A stretch of 64,000 nucleotides of DNA from an uncultured Clostridia bacterium. Lineage in GTDB: Bacteria > Bacillota > Clostridia > Christensenellales > Aristaeellaceae. The first letter of the stretch is position 1. Each line of letters opens with the position of its first letter. The translations under genes and the position numbers were made by a program. The notes below the pieces were generated by a model. The model did not search any database and was not told where the DNA came from. It was given only the letters and a program-made list of their open reading frames with translations. This document shows, piece after piece, positions 7,772 through 14,527 of this stretch. The stretch covers positions 62,001 through 126,000 of the forward strand of contig CAKURR010000002.1 of the NCBI GenBank assembly GCA_934675735.1, written 5' to 3'.

Positions 7772-8733
7772 AAAAAGTTTTGGCGCTCGTCACGGCATTG
7801 GCCCTGATGCTCGCGCTGGCGGTCGGCGCATCCGCGTCCGTGCCGAGCAAGCCGAGCGAATTTGCCTATGCGTATGACTTTGACGGGTCGGTGCTCTCCG
7901 ACTCGACGAAAACGACCATCGAGCAATACGGCGCGGCGCTCGAGGACGCGACCGGCATTCAGGCGATTGCCGTCGTCGTCGATTTTCTCGACGGCGCAGA
8001 TCCTGCCGACTACGCCACGGACATCATCAACAGCTGGGGCGTCGGCCAGTCGGGCGAAAACAACGGCGTGGTCGTGCTGCTTGCGCGCGGCGACCGCAAG
8101 ATTCAAATCGGCACGGGCACGGGCGTTGACCGCGTGATGAGCGGCTCCAAGTGCGGCGATTTAATCGACGACAACATCGACTACTTTGCCGACAATAAAT
8201 TCGACAAGGGCATGCTCAACCTCTATGAGGACGTGTGCACGTATCTGGCCCGCGCGAAGGGCAAGACGCTTTCGCTTTCCTCCTCGCAGAGCGCTTCGAG
8301 CAGCACTTACAACAATTACGATTCCTATGGCGATTCTTACGGCAGTTACGACGAAGGAGGCTTTGATTTGTTCGAGTTCATCCTCGGGGTCATCTTTGTT
8401 TACATCATCATCTGCGTGCTGTTTAACGCGCTGATGCCCAATCGCGGCGGCTGTCTGAGCTATTTCTTCATGGGCTGGCTCTTCGGCCGCGGCAACCGCC
8501 GTCCCCCGCGCGGCCCGCGTCCCCCGAGAGGCGGCTTTGGCGGCGGCTATGGCCCGCGTCCGCCCCGTCCCCCGATGGGCGGCGGCCGTCCTCCGCGCCC
8601 GAGCCGTCCGAGCCGTCCTTCCGGCGGATTCGGCGGCGGCAGTTCCCACGGCGGCGGCTTTGGCGGCGGTTTCGGCGGCGGCAGCTTCGGCGGCGGTTCT
8701 TCCCGCGGCGGCGGCGGCGGACGAAGCTTCTGA
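7768..8733 (+). CDS. TPM-domain secreted membrane protein with Gly/Arg/Pro-rich tail
   Basis: 321 aa. A signal peptide (about residues 1-23) leads to a TPM domain (about 35-170), with hallmark segments IQAIAVVVDFLDG, NNGVVVLLARGDRKIQIGTGTGVD and FDKGMLNLYEDV. A Ser/Tyr-rich linker is followed by a membrane helix (about 205-225, ILGVIFVYIIICVLF). The C-terminus is low complexity: RPPRGPRPPRGG then GGGFGGGS repeats. The same layout is known from YgcG-type proteins. TPM domains act in envelope processes or as phosphatases; here it is the last gene of the five-gene unit. The Gly-rich tail is the only part with such biased composition. Confidence 0.85.
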   Translation: MKKVLALVTALALMLALAVGASASVPSKPSEFAYAYDFDGSVLSDSTKTTIEQYGAALEDATGIQAIAVVVDFLDGADPADYATDIINSWGVGQSGENNGVVVLLARGDRKIQIGTGTGVDRVMSGSKCGDLIDDNIDYFADNKFDKGMLNLYEDVCTYLARAKGKTLSLSSSQSASSSTYNNYDSYGDSYGSYDEGGFDLFEFILGVIFVYIIICVLFNALMPNRGGCLSYFFMGWLFGRGNRRPPRGPRPPRGGFGGGYGPRPPRPPMGGGRPPRPSRPSRPSGGFGGGSSHGGGFGGGFGGGSFGGGSSRGGGGGRSF

Positions 8734-8808
8734 GCGGGCATGGCCCGCGCCTGCTTGCGAAAAAACAGATTCATCTTCGGGCTTTTGCTCGCGAGGCCGA
8801 AGCTCGGC

Positions 8809-8840
8809 GGCGCGTCCCCTCAAACAGGGGCGCGCCTTTG
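8809..8840 (+). terminator. Hairpin ending the xpaC-telA-TPM unit
   Basis: GGCGCG(T)CCCCT and AGGGGCGCGCC pair around CAAAC, followed by TTTG. The T run is weak, but the stem is 11 bp with one bulge. Confidence 0.6.
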
Positions 8841-8867
8841 TGTTATATCTTCCCACGCCGTCAAGCC

Positions 8868-8896
8868 TTGCGAAAGCGCGGCGGTTCATGTATAAT
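8868..8896 (+). promoter_or_regulatory. Promoter for the sigma/anti-sigma pair
   Basis: TTGCGA (8868-8873), 17 bases, then a perfect TATAAT (8891-8896). It resembles a housekeeping promoter, so autoregulation by the ECF factor is not visible here. Confidence 0.65.
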
Positions 8897-8970
8897 CTTT
8901 TTATCGAAATTTTGTCTTTTTGCCGGATGAAAACGGCAGACTCATCCGTCTTATATAGCGAGGGTAGGAA

Positions 8971-9516
8971 GTGAAACGGTTGGAAAGCAGCGTGAAAGCG
9001 CCGGATCGGGACGCTCAATTTGAAGAGCTGTATGCGCAATACGCAGACGACGTGCTGCGCATGGCATACTTTTATCTGGCGGATAAACAAAAGGCCGAGG
9101 ACGTCTGTCAGGACGTGTTCGTCAAGCTCTATACGCGCGGCGAGGCGATTGCGCCCGGCTGCGAAAAAGCGTGGCTTCTTCGCGTGACGGTGAATTGCTG
9201 CCGCGATTTGTGGCGCAGCGCGTGGCTCAAACGCGTGGTGCTCGGCGCGCCGACGCTGGATATCATTCCGGCGCAGGAGGAAACCATCGAGCAGCGCGAG
9301 GAAAAAGCCGAGCTGATGCGGGCAATCCATAAGCTGCCCGTCCAGTTCCGCGAAACGATTCTGCTGCACTATTATCAGGGTCTGGGCATCGCCGAAATCG
9401 CGCAGATGCTCGGGCTTCCGGAAGGGACGATTTCCAGCCGCCTTTCCAGAGCGAGAAAAAAACTGGAAAGCCTTTTGAAGGAGGAAGCAACCGGTGATGG
9501 ATATCAAAGAACTTGA
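8971..9516 (+). CDS. RNA polymerase sigma factor, ECF (sigma-70) family
   Basis: 181 aa from a GTG with AGGGTAGGAA just before it. Region 2 is seen as FEELYAQYADDVLRMAYFYL and EDVCQDVFVKLY. Region 4 appears as LPVQFRETILLHYYQG followed by the helix-turn-helix IAEIAQMLGLPEGTISSRLSRARKKL. There is no region 1 or 3, as expected for ECF factors. Its 3' end overlaps the next gene by 23 bases, which suggests translational coupling to its probable anti-sigma partner. Confidence 0.93.
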   Translation: MKRLESSVKAPDRDAQFEELYAQYADDVLRMAYFYLADKQKAEDVCQDVFVKLYTRGEAIAPGCEKAWLLRVTVNCCRDLWRSAWLKRVVLGAPTLDIIPAQEETIEQREEKAELMRAIHKLPVQFRETILLHYYQGLGIAEIAQMLGLPEGTISSRLSRARKKLESLLKEEATGDGYQRT

Positions 9517-10444
9517 GCGCCTCGCGCCGACGGCCGACGAGATGCTCTCCGGTCTGCATGCGGATGAAACGATGAAGCGGCGCATCTTATCCGCCGCACG
9601 GGAAGAAAAGAAACGGCCTGTCGTCATGCCGCGCCTTGTGCCCACGCTCTGCTGCGCAGCGCTGGCGGTTGCCTGCATCGGCGTGTTCGCGCCGCGGCTG
9701 AGCCAAACGGCGGCGAACGCGGCGGCTTCGCCCGCGCCCGTGTCGATTGACACCATCGCGGCGGGCGACGGGCAGGCCGCTTCCATGACGCGCATGGCGG
9801 ACGTGAGCGGCACGGCGCGCGTCCGCATGGCAGGCGGAACAAGCGGCGATTCGCTCTTCGCATCGACAAGCGGCGACATCCCCTTGGTGGCTGTCAACGG
9901 CGCAGTCTACCGCATGCTCGACACGCCCGAAAATGTGTCAGGCAGCCTGCTCGGCGGCGCAGTCGGCACGGTCAACACCACGACCGACGAGCCGTCCCTC
10001 GCCGACGATGACGCGATGGCGGGCGGTCTCTCCAACGTCGCCGACGCGGGCCAAACCATCTACGCCGTGTCCGGCCTCGACACGAATACCGCCGTCGCCT
10101 GTGAAGTCGGCGGAAGCATGCGCCTGTTCCAGCGGGTCAGCTACGCGGGCAAGGGACCGGGCGGCCAGGGCCTGGAGGACACCTTCTCCGTGCGCGGACA
10201 GGTCGCCGAGCTGACGCTCTCCGGCGTGGGCACGCTGACCGGCGACGCGGCGAACGACGCGATAGCCGTTCTGCTCGACCACGCGACGCTCAAGTCGGCG
10301 GATTCTTCCGCAAGGAAGCAGACCCTGACCGTCACGCTCACCAACGGTCTGAAGCTCCAGCTCGGCGTTTCCGGCGATACCGTCAGCGCCTGCGGCGGAT
10401 GGAGCTGTCCGGAGTTCTTCGACGCGTTTGAAAGCGGATTGTAA
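9494..10444 (+). CDS. Putative membrane-bound anti-sigma factor
   Basis: 316 aa. A short cytoplasmic N-terminus (about 45 residues, ELERLAPTADEMLSGLHAD) precedes one membrane helix (about 47-68, LVPTLCCAALAVACIGVFA) and a large Ala/Thr/Gly-rich outside domain. This is the usual layout of ECF anti-sigma proteins, and it overlaps the sigma gene. No zinc-binding HxxxCxxC motif is seen, so it is not of the ZAS class. The start may be the GTG at 9494 or the ATG at 9497; AAGGAGG is at 9478-9484. The sensed signal is unknown. Confidence 0.7.
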   Translation: MMDIKELERLAPTADEMLSGLHADETMKRRILSAAREEKKRPVVMPRLVPTLCCAALAVACIGVFAPRLSQTAANAAASPAPVSIDTIAAGDGQAASMTRMADVSGTARVRMAGGTSGDSLFASTSGDIPLVAVNGAVYRMLDTPENVSGSLLGGAVGTVNTTTDEPSLADDDAMAGGLSNVADAGQTIYAVSGLDTNTAVACEVGGSMRLFQRVSYAGKGPGGQGLEDTFSVRGQVAELTLSGVGTLTGDAANDAIAVLLDHATLKSADSSARKQTLTVTLTNGLKLQLGVSGDTVSACGGWSCPEFFDAFESGL

Positions 10445-10446
10445 CC

Positions 10447-10616
10447 CTTTCTTCAAACCGCCGCAAAGCGAACGGAAGGTCAAGAGAACTCAGTTCCCTT
10501 GTGGGGCATGGGGCAAAGCCCCATCGCTTCCCCACCCGCGAAGCGAAATCAACATGCGTCAGGGATCGAAGCGTGACCTGACGAACGCAAAGCCGCTTGA
10601 ATCAATCGGTTTATAG
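10447..10616 (+). repeat. Family A intergenic hairpin repeat, copy 2 (divergent)
   Basis: Hairpin 1 is CAAGAGAAC-TCA-GTTCCCTTG with one mismatch (10481-10501). Hairpin 2 is ATGGGGC-AAA-GCCCCAT (10508-10524). Hairpin 3 has arms CGTCAGG and CCTGACG (10557-10563, 10577-10583). The border CTTCAAACCGCCGC(A/G)AAGC is shared with copy 4. Confidence 0.75.
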
Positions 10617-10617
10617 G

Positions 10618-10656
10618 CAAACGGAGCTTTTATCTTCGCGATAAAAGCCCCGTTTT
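10618..10656. terminator. Bidirectional terminator between convergent genes
   Basis: AACGGAGCTTTTATC pairs with GATAAAAGCCCCGTT (one mismatch) and is flanked by A and T runs on the proper sides for both strands. It separates the anti-sigma gene from the leftward transglutaminase gene. Confidence 0.75.
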
Positions 10657-10658
10657 CT

Positions 10659-12029
10659 TTATTCCATTTCTTCGTACTTGACAACCCGACAGTCGTCCTC
10701 ATACTCATCCGCATACAGTCTGCGCGTCAGGCTCTCGACCTCGCCGCTCTGGTTGTCATACGGATCGTGCCGCAGAAATTTACGCGGCGGGTTGAACTCC
10801 TGCTGGAACGCGCTGCACGTCGGCATGCGCCACGGCTCGAGATTGCCGAAATAGAAATTCCAGCGCTCCAAATCGCCCGCGCGATAGGCCGAACCGCCGA
10901 ACGAGCAATCCGCAAACAGCCAGCCGAACGGCGCGACATAGAACCGCGCCCAGTCGTGATGGCCCGCGCTGTTCGGCTTGGTATACAGGCCGCTCTGCCA
11001 CTGCGCCGGAACGCCGCACAGACGGCAGAGCGTCACAAACGTGATGGCCTGCACGCCGCAGTCGCCGCGCAACCCGCTGAGGAAGTATTCGGGAATGTTC
11101 GTCACCGTCAGATACGGCGGCATGAAGCGATAGACCGTCTGCGTTGTGATGAAATCATAGATTTTGCGCGCCTTGAGCAGGGCGTTCGTCTCGTCCCCGA
11201 CAATTTCCTTCGCCAGCGCGCGCAGATACGGCGTAAAGACCACGTGCGGCGGCCTCTCCTCGGTGTCGAACACGGGCTGCTCGGCGTAGACCTCGCGCGC
11301 GTTGGGATGACAATACGGCGCGTCGATTTCATAGGCGATTTCGGCGCTGACCGTCATGCCCGGCTCATACGGCAGTTCAAAGTATATCGTGCGCTGCGGC
11401 TCGTCCTCCGGCGCAAGGAACGCGACGGGATGCGACGCGGAAAGCAGCTCGGCGCGCTTCACCTGTGCGCCGACGATGGGCATCGGCAGGTGGATGCGCA
11501 GGGTTTCCCCCTCGGTCAGGCGGCCGCTTTTGACGGTCAGCTCCTCGTGCAGCTCAAACCGCGCGCGCACGCCCCCGTTCGCCTTCATCTTGGCGATCAT
11601 CGCGTTCAGCTGCTCGGTGCTCGCCTTCGCGCCGCTCATCACGGCGGGGTCCGTCGCCCGCAGCGCGTATTCCCTGCGCGTCTTGAGCAGCGCGGAAAGC
11701 GCGTTGTTTTTGAACCGCACCTCGCCGTTCACATAGCGCCAGTCGAGCGTGCCGTCGTCGCGCAGGGTTTCAAGCTCTTCCTCCGCAAAATCCGCCACAT
11801 TCTTTTGCAGCATATCCAGCATCTGCGCCCGCGTGTACGGATACGCGCGCGGGATTTCATACGCCATCTCCAGCTGCACGCGCAGACGCTCTTTCATCGC
11901 TTCGGGCACGCACGGGTCGTCCAGCCGACGGCGGATGACCCGTTCCATGCGCTCAAAGTCCCCCGCCTCGTATAGCCGCTGAATGTCCGGCGGAAGCGGG
12001 TAGCTCAGGTAAGAAAGATTAAGAAGCAT
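10659..12029 (-). CDS. Transglutaminase-like cysteine protease-fold protein
   Basis: 456 aa, no signal peptide. The C-terminal half carries the transglutaminase-core triad. Cys324 lies in RGDCGVQAITFVTLCRLCG, His in SAGHHDWARFYV, and Asp in WLFADCSFGG. The N-terminal half is helical then beta-rich and has no recognised family. Such proteins act as peptidases or cross-link hydrolases, but the substrate is not evident. The stop lies next to the bidirectional terminator. The upstream isomerase gene ends 20 bases before the start, so the two may share a transcript. Confidence 0.8.
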   Translation of the reverse strand: MLLNLSYLSYPLPPDIQRLYEAGDFERMERVIRRRLDDPCVPEAMKERLRVQLEMAYEIPRAYPYTRAQMLDMLQKNVADFAEEELETLRDDGTLDWRYVNGEVRFKNNALSALLKTRREYALRATDPAVMSGAKASTEQLNAMIAKMKANGGVRARFELHEELTVKSGRLTEGETLRIHLPMPIVGAQVKRAELLSASHPVAFLAPEDEPQRTIYFELPYEPGMTVSAEIAYEIDAPYCHPNAREVYAEQPVFDTEERPPHVVFTPYLRALAKEIVGDETNALLKARKIYDFITTQTVYRFMPPYLTVTNIPEYFLSGLRGDCGVQAITFVTLCRLCGVPAQWQSGLYTKPNSAGHHDWARFYVAPFGWLFADCSFGGSAYRAGDLERWNFYFGNLEPWRMPTCSAFQQEFNPPRKFLRHDPYDNQSGEVESLTRRLYADEYEDDCRVVKYEEME

Positions 12030-12049
12030 ACAACGTCCCTCCCTGCGTT

Positions 12050-12688
12050 TTACCCCACCAGCTCACGCACATACGCGATAATCTGCTCATCCTTCGCGTG
12101 GGCGAAGAACAGCTCGGCGAAATGCTCGCCCGCGACCGCGCCGCGCACCAGTTCCCGGTCGATGCCCTTCAGGCAGGTAATCAAATCCTTGAGGGTATGG
12201 GCGCGCACCGCGTCGAGAATCTTCTTGTTGCGCTGCTCGGGCACGACGCGGTCCGCCGGATAGCCGTTGCCGCTGCCGAAGCCGAACAGCTTTTCAAACG
12301 TGTATTCGAGGTTCAGCTCCGCGCCCCAGCCGAAGCCCTTGGCAAACGGCATGGAAACCGCGTTGCCGTCGTTAATCTGAGCGAACATGAAGCCGTCGGA
12401 CGGATCGACCACGTGGCCGCAGATCACGCCCGGAAAGCTGTTGAGCGCCAGCATCGCGCCCTCGCCCGTGCCGCAGCCGGTGACGACGTAATCCGCCGCG
12501 CCGGAGTTGAGCAGAATCGCGGCGAGAATGCCGTTCTGCACGTAGGTCAGCTGGCTTTCGCCCTCCTTGCCGTACATGCCGTAGTTATCGACCTCGTGGC
12601 CCATCGGGGTGACGACCTTCTTGAGCGCGGCCTCAATCACGGCGTTCTTCGCCGCCTGGCTGTTCTCGTTAATCAACGCAATACGCAT
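12050..12688 (-). CDS. RpiB/LacA/LacB-family sugar isomerase (DhuI-like length class)
   Basis: 212 aa. The N-terminus MRIALINENSQA and the core TGCGTGEGAMLALNSFP correspond to the ribose-5-phosphate isomerase B fold. The protein is about 60 residues longer than typical RpiB and its active-site loop differs (GTGEG where RpiB has GTGIG). This longer class includes DhuI, the isomerase of unsaturated uronates in streptococci. The assignment to that activity is an inference, supported only loosely by pectin genes 17 kb away. Start: GAGGG 7 bases upstream of 12688; the upstream extension has no ribosome site. Confidence 0.75.
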   Translation of the reverse strand: MRIALINENSQAAKNAVIEAALKKVVTPMGHEVDNYGMYGKEGESQLTYVQNGILAAILLNSGAADYVVTGCGTGEGAMLALNSFPGVICGHVVDPSDGFMFAQINDGNAVSMPFAKGFGWGAELNLEYTFEKLFGFGSGNGYPADRVVPEQRNKKILDAVRAHTLKDLITCLKGIDRELVRGAVAGEHFAELFFAHAKDEQIIAYVRELVG

Positions 12689-12749
12689 AAAAAAACCCTC
12701 CTGACACATCGGATATGCTTTGCGGAAAGATTCCTTCCGCCATACATAC

Positions 12750-12779
12750 ACAATACCGCCGCGCGGGCGGCTTTGTCAA
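12750..12779 (-). promoter_or_regulatory. Promoter for the isomerase gene
   Basis: TTGACA (12774-12779) and TATTGT (12750-12755), spacer 18, located 62 bases before the start codon. Confidence 0.6.
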
Positions 12780-12792
12780 GAGGAAAAGGGAT

Positions 12793-13281
12793 TTAGTTCA
12801 GCACGGAAGCAGGCACGCGGCGCAGCACGCCGATGAGCAGAGGGCCGACGACCAGACACGCGACGGCCTCGCCCGCGGCGACGGAGAGCATGCACAGCGG
12901 CAGGGCAATCGCCGGAGAATAGCAGAAATGCACGACAGCGCCGACAATCACGCCGTTAAACAGCACCGGCATCAGCGCGGCCAGCCAGAACTTATCGCGC
13001 AGGCGGCGCGTGCAGACGGCGGCCAGCAGCGTGGCCAGTGAGCCGAACACAATATCGAAAATCGTGCAACCGCCGAGGATGTTGGAAAGCAGACAGCCCA
13101 CCAGCAGCGCGGGCACGGCCTCCGGCATCAGAATCGGCAGCAGGGTGAACGCTTCAGAGAAGCGAATCTGCACCTCGCCGTAGCTCAGCGGGGCCAGCAG
13201 AACGGTCAGCGCGGTATACAGCGCGGCGATGATTGCGCCGCGGGCCAGCGCGCGGGTGTTTTGGGGTTTCAGAGCGCTCAT
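12793..13281 (-). CDS. queT: QueT-family queuosine-precursor ECF transporter S component
   Basis: 162 aa with about five membrane helices. QueT-like segments include ARGAIIAALYTALTVLLAP, GEVQIRFSEAFTLLPIL and LVGCLLSNILGG. QueT binds a queuosine precursor and works with a shared EcfAAT module; the only such module here (22478-25013) has its own S protein. The start at 13281 follows AGGAGA by eight bases. The long leader with a conserved-looking two-stem structure and a terminator suggests preQ1 control, the usual regulation of this family. Confidence 0.88.
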   Translation of the reverse strand: MSALKPQNTRALARGAIIAALYTALTVLLAPLSYGEVQIRFSEAFTLLPILMPEAVPALLVGCLLSNILGGCTIFDIVFGSLATLLAAVCTRRLRDKFWLAALMPVLFNGVIVGAVVHFCYSPAIALPLCMLSVAAGEAVACLVVGPLLIGVLRRVPASVLN

Positions 13282-13354
13282 GGGAAAAATCTCCTTGTTC
13301 ATTTTGCTAACCGGCAAAACGACAGGGCAAGCGGGAGCGGCCTAATTTTGCAAT

Positions 13355-13456
13355 AAAAAAACGGCCTGAGCCGCTTGGAAGGCGCAGCGCGCCTTCGGCC
13401 CATAGTTTTGTTTAAGGACTGGATGGTTGCGAACAGTCCGCATAGGTTGCCCGAAG
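13355..13456 (-). promoter_or_regulatory. Candidate preQ1-type riboswitch with intrinsic terminator upstream of queT
   Basis: On the minus strand the RNA starts near stem P1 (CTTCGG 13456-13451 with CCGAAG 13398-13393), which encloses P2 (GGACTG with CAGTCC, 13439-13434 and 13421-13416). Next come a hairpin GAAGGCGC-GCT-GCGCCTTC (13396-13378) and a terminator AAGCGGC-TCAG-GCCGTTT with seven T (13376-13355). The 3' arm of P1 overlaps the next hairpin by four bases, so the two are mutually exclusive. Assignment to preQ1 rests on the queT context and not on a matched consensus; I cannot tell the class. Confidence 0.5.
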
Positions 13457-13485
13457 ATTATAACAAAAGAGCAGAAAAAAAGCAA
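13457..13485 (-). promoter_or_regulatory. Promoter of the queT leader
   Basis: TTGCTT (13480-13485), 17 bases, perfect TATAAT (13457-13462). The expected transcription start is about 13450, at the very base of the first leader stem. Confidence 0.7.
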
Positions 13486-13520
13486 GGATGGATTCTCAGA
13501 AAATATTGCAGACTGTTGAC

Positions 13521-13555
13521 AAAAAGCTATTCTCCCCCCGAAGGGGGAGAATAGC
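13521..13555 (-). terminator. Perfect 13-bp hairpin with T run on the minus strand
   Basis: GCTATTCTCCCCC and GGGGGAGAATAGC enclose CGAA; the minus strand continues into TTTTT. No leftward gene is visible upstream of it, so the transcript it would end is unknown. The surrounding 13490-13830 is AT-rich and otherwise gene-free. Confidence 0.55.
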
Positions 13556-13713
13556 CCTTTCCGCAAATGAAAGAATAGCTGAATTTCTTGATTTTTCTAT
13601 TCAAACCAAGTTTGCTTATGTCAACAAGCTGAATATTGGTTATTCCTTTTTCTTCTTTTTACCTATAAATGAGCAAATCCGAAAATCTGCACAAATTTGA
13701 TAAACGACCACCC

Positions 13714-13822
13714 ATTGTAGGGGCGCGCAGGGCGCTGTCCTTTTTCTGTGAAAAACGCGCCCGTTTCACGAATGTGCGTCCGCGTTTTGTGCAGAATTTG
13801 TTTTTTGCTCATTCATAGCTTT
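13714..13822 (+). repeat. Family B palindrome with shared tail, copy B1
   Basis: TGTAGGGGCGCGCAGGGCGCTGTCC (read in two blocks) at 13714-13738 resembles the palindromes at 17425, 32966 and 44278. A tail reading GCGTCCGCG, TTTTGTGCAGAATTTG and TTTTTTGCTCATTCATAG (13776-13818) is closely matched by the tail after the copy at 17425. Confidence 0.6.
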
Positions 13823-13890
13823 TTATTATGCTTGCCCCTTACAAACAAATGCGATATACTGGTTTCATCTTTTTTATTTCCGAGGTCCCC

Positions 13891-14439
13891 ATGCGTCTAT
13901 TCTACGGTCTTTCCCTCCCCGCTTCCGTCCGTGCGGAAGCAGCCCTCTGCGCGCGCCGCGCCGAAGCGCTCATGCCCGGCCGCTACGGCGACGCTTCCAA
14001 TTATCACATCACGCTGGCGTTTCTGGGCGAGGTCGCGCCCGAGCGGCTGGACGACGTTCAGGCGATTTTGGCCGCGCGCGCCGCGCAAATGCCCGCGCCG
14101 ACCATCACGCCGGAGCGCGTGGATTACTTCGGCCGCGCGGATAACGCGATTCTGATTCTTCGCGCGCGGTGCGAGCCGTCTCTGGATGCGCTGCACGGCG
14201 CGCTGGTCGCGGATTTGCAGGCCTGCGGTCTGCCCGCCGACGTCGGCCCCTTCGCCCCGCACATCACCCTCGCGCGCCATGTGCAGACTGCGCCCGAAGC
14301 ACTTTCGGCGATTGCGCCGCGCCCGCTCGCCTTCGTGCCGAAGGCGGCGCACGTCTTTTTGAGCGCGCGGGATGAAGCCGGCATTCTGCGCTACACGCCG
14401 CTTTTTGATGCGGATTTTCATCCTTTTGTTTCGTTATGA
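13891..14439 (+). CDS. thpR: RNA 2',3'-cyclic phosphodiesterase (ThpR / 2'-5' RNA ligase family)
   Basis: 182 aa. Opens the 2',3'-cyclic phosphate of RNA to a 2'-phosphate. The two catalytic HxTx tetrapeptides are visible: HITL in NYHITLAFLGEV (about residue 38) and HITL in APHITLARHV (about 127). FYGLSLPA at the start is typical. ATG 13891 is preceded by GAGG with a short spacer. Single gene with no obvious operon partner. Confidence 0.92.
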   Translation: MRLFYGLSLPASVRAEAALCARRAEALMPGRYGDASNYHITLAFLGEVAPERLDDVQAILAARAAQMPAPTITPERVDYFGRADNAILILRARCEPSLDALHGALVADLQACGLPADVGPFAPHITLARHVQTAPEALSAIAPRPLAFVPKAAHVFLSARDEAGILRYTPLFDADFHPFVSL

Positions 14440-14461
14440 CCGCTTGTTTATTAAAATTCGC

Positions 14462-14490
14462 TTGACAAATGTTACAGTTCGTAATAAAAT
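14462..14490 (+). promoter_or_regulatory. Promoter for the peptidoglycan-binding protein
   Basis: Perfect TTGACA (14462-14467), 17 bases, TAAAAT (14485-14490), 38 bases before the start. Confidence 0.7.
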
Positions 14491-14527
14491 GGTCACATAC
14501 TTGAAATGAAAGGAGACGCATGCCCTT

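Noticed and set aside
13488..13700. 70-codon frame near the queT promoter
   Set aside because: It crosses a perfect 13-bp hairpin and has no ribosome site; composition is intergenic.
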